Assembly: GCA_014729375.1 (NCBI GenBank)
Contig: WJKA01000252.1
Location: 1 to 7,539, forward strand
DNA length: 7,539 bases
Source: Chitinivibrionales bacterium
GTDB taxonomy: Bacteria > Fibrobacterota > Chitinivibrionia > Chitinivibrionales > WJKA01
Reading direction: 5' to 3'
The position numbers were made by a program, and so were the translations under genes. Of the stretch, positions 5,593 to 7,539 are shown one piece after another; the first letter of the stretch is position 1, and each line of letters starts with the position of its first letter. The notes beneath the pieces are model-generated. The model saw only the letters and a program-made list of their open reading frames with translations, was not told where the DNA came from and made no database searches.

Positions 5593-7539
5593 ATGAATTA
5601 TAGGAAAAAAAACTTATTTGTCACTTTAGCAATATTATGTTACTTTTCAATTGCATTATCTCAACCGATGGCTATCTATTATGTTTCACCTAATGGAAGC
5701 GATAATAACAACGGAACTTCTGAACAGCCATTTAAAACAATTGAGAAAGCAAAAGAGACTGTCAGGACTATCCGGGCAAATATGACAGCAGATATCGAAG
5801 TTATTCTTCTTCCTGGAAGATATGATCTTACCAGTACGTTGCGATTTGACGAAAATGACGGAGGAACTAATAATCACAAAATAATATATAAAGCCCAAAC
5901 TCCCAATACCGTTTCAATCAGCGGAGGCAAACCAATAACCGGATGGCAATCCATAGGAAACAATGTGTATAAAGCTTCGTGGGCATCACTTGGATTTGAT
6001 CCAAAAGGATTCAGGCAATTGTATGTAAAAGGCAAGCGTTGCATACGTGCACGTCACCCAAACTTGACTCAACGAGATGAGCATGACTATTACCTGGGAA
6101 ATGGAAACACAGACTATTTAAGGTTAACCAGATGGGATAAAGTCAGTCGAATAATTGAGGTTCCCAGTTCAAATATTCAAAATTGGACTAATTTAAAGCA
6201 GATTGAAATGATCGTTCAAATGCAATGGGAACGAAACTGGATGCGAATTGATACTTTCGCCACGTTGGGAGATATAGCATTAATCGCTATAAAACCTGAG
6301 GAAAGAGATGTCGTCTTTTACCGGCCCTGGCCGAGACGCGAGAATAACCAACCCTTTCATTTTGAAAATTCACCTGATTTTATAGATATGAAAGGAGAAT
6401 GGTGTACTGATATTAATGCAAAGGAAGTTTACTATATGCCACGAGATGGCGAAGATTTATCTACAGATATCGCTATTGCTCCATATCTTGATACACTTAT
6501 CAAAATTGAGCCACAAGCCGATAGTATCTATGACGAAAGCAGATTTGAGAATCCCGTAAAAAATATTGAATTTTATGGCATTATATTTGAATATGCCGGG
6601 TTTATGAGACCGAGCTACAAAGGTCATATTGCAGTTCAGGCAGAAGATTATACCTGGCTGGCAACTCCAGATGGACAATATGTATGGTACCACATGATGC
6701 TTGGCAATATTTATCTGAACTCCGCAGAATATTGTAAATTTGAAGAATGTGTTTTTCGTCACCTTGGCGGGACCGGCCTGGCCCTTCATTATGGATGCCA
6801 TTACAACGAAGTAATAGGAAATATTTTTTATGACATCTCCGGCAATGGTATTGCAGAAGGTGAAACGCATGACTCAATTATAGAAGGCGACCAGACCTGG
6901 CAGCCGGGAAGCCCTGTTAAGCTTACAAATGAAAAAAGGCTGACCCAGTATAATACTATCTCAAATAATTATATTACCAAAATCGGACAGGAATATACAG
7001 GCGCTTTAGCTGTGCAGTCAGGATATACAAAAGGGGTTACAATATCACATAACGAAGTCTTTGATATTCCTTATTCCGGCCTGGCTTTTGGATGGGGCTG
7101 GGATGTCTGGGTAACCCCTTGTCGTGAAAACGTAGTGCGCGCAAATAAAATCCATAAAGTCATGACTTTTATGGAAGACGGAGGTGGGATATATACATTA
7201 TCACGAAACCCCGGTTCTTTTATTGACAGCAACTGTATTTATAATATGCACAAATACAACTCTTCATATACTATGTTTTTTAATATTTATTGCGACGAAG
7301 GATCAAGCTTGATCTCGGTAAAAGACAATAGAATATACGATACTGACAATTCTCTTTCTGTAAAGCTAAACCAGCCTGGGCCGGGATTGGATATTGGTGT
7401 AAACGGGCTGGATATTCCTGAATATATATGTGAGTATGCCGGAATACAGCCTGAATATCAACATATAAAGAATAATCACCAATGGTTTCTGGCAAATGAC
7501 AACGGCCAGCCCCCCACCCCCGTAATCTTCCCGATCAAC
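5593..7539 (+). CDS. GH141-like right-handed beta-helix glycoside hydrolase (3' end outside window)
   Basis: The frame is open from ATG 5593 to the window end, 649 codons without a stop, so the gene is partial only because the window ends. A Sec signal spans about residues 1-23 ('ALS' before Q24). The N-terminal 'IYYVSPNGSDNNNGT..QPFKTIEKA' and 'LLPGRYDL' blocks (about 28-79) are the usual first turns of a carbohydrate-active parallel beta-helix. Later turns include 'GTGLALHYGCHYNEVIGN' and 'SGLAFGWGWD' (about 393-503). 'EDGGGIYTL' (528-536) and 'CDEGSS' (567-572) resemble conserved GH141 acidic blocks, making D529 and D568 candidate catalytic residues. Characterised GH141 members include BT1002, an alpha-L-fucosidase acting on rhamnogalacturonan II, and a clostridial xylanase. 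The substrate here is unknown; plant cell-wall or complex glycan breakdown is likely. The last residues, rich in Pro and Asn, may begin a linker to another module or sorting tail. Confidence 0.82.
   Translation, partial: MNYRKKNLFVTLAILCYFSIALSQPMAIYYVSPNGSDNNNGTSEQPFKTIEKAKETVRTIRANMTADIEVILLPGRYDLTSTLRFDENDGGTNNHKIIYKAQTPNTVSISGGKPITGWQSIGNNVYKASWASLGFDPKGFRQLYVKGKRCIRARHPNLTQRDEHDYYLGNGNTDYLRLTRWDKVSRIIEVPSSNIQNWTNLKQIEMIVQMQWERNWMRIDTFATLGDIALIAIKPEERDVVFYRPWPRRENNQPFHFENSPDFIDMKGEWCTDINAKEVYYMPRDGEDLSTDIAIAPYLDTLIKIEPQADSIYDESRFENPVKNIEFYGIIFEYAGFMRPSYKGHIAVQAEDYTWLATPDGQYVWYHMMLGNIYLNSAEYCKFEECVFRHLGGTGLALHYGCHYNEVIGNIFYDISGNGIAEGETHDSIIEGDQTWQPGSPVKLTNEKRLTQYNTISNNYITKIGQEYTGALAVQSGYTKGVTISHNEVFDIPYSGLAFGWGWDVWVTPCRENVVRANKIHKVMTFMEDGGGIYTLSRNPGSFIDSNCIYNMHKYNSSYTMFFNIYCDEGSSLISVKDNRIYDTDNSLSVKLNQPGPGLDIGVNGLDIPEYICEYAGIQPEYQHIKNNHQWFLANDNGQPPTPVIFPIN

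Noticed and set aside
6457..6870. 137-residue open frame on the minus strand
   Set aside because: It is antisense to the beta-helix glycosidase, whose + frame is open for 649 codons with family motifs.

Overview
The window reads as chromosomal DNA from a Gram-negative bacterium with an outer membrane. All six supported genes lie on the + strand. A fibrobacter-like lineage (Fibrobacterota, Chitinispirillales-type) fits best, but this is an inference. The PA14-like surface protein ends in a tail resembling a type IX secretion sorting domain, the 476-residue protein looks like an outer-membrane beta-barrel, and the last gene is an exported right-handed beta-helix glycosidase. Bacteroidota-related candidate phyla are the main alternative.

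Layout. 1-383 has no gene. It holds two nested imperfect inverted repeats (73-286) and then a near-consensus sigma70-type promoter (316-344) with a palindrome in its spacer. 384-728 is a single-domain PilZ protein, a likely cyclic-di-GMP receptor. 729-897 is a spacer with possible RNA secondary structure and an 18-bp perfect palindrome. 898-1065 is a 55-residue four-cysteine protein whose 3' end is repeated, inverted, 57 bases downstream. 1194-2201 is a complete HDAC-superfamily deacetylase with a twin-arginine-like N-terminus. 2202-2531 is non-coding. 2556-3764 is a secreted PA14-like protein with a sorting-type C-terminus. 3977-5407 is the putative outer-membrane beta-barrel. 5593 to the window end is a GH141-like beta-helix enzyme that runs off the edge.

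The genes are separated by gaps of 128-330 bases and do not look like one tight operon. The first half (PilZ, deacetylase) is near 50% GC or above. The barrel and glycosidase genes are clearly richer in AT. The change begins inside the PA14-like gene, at its C-terminal tail. The last three genes make a plausible cell-surface and polysaccharide group: a secreted adhesin-like protein, an outer-membrane protein and a carbohydrate-active enzyme. The first three are a signalling receptor, a small probable metal-binding protein and a deacetylase, with no evident pathway link between them.

I found no complete new system such as a defence island, CRISPR array or mobile element with a transposase. The signals most worth checking are the inverted duplication at the end of the small cysteine gene, the possibly exported deacetylase, the nested repeat element, and the composition break at the sorting tail.
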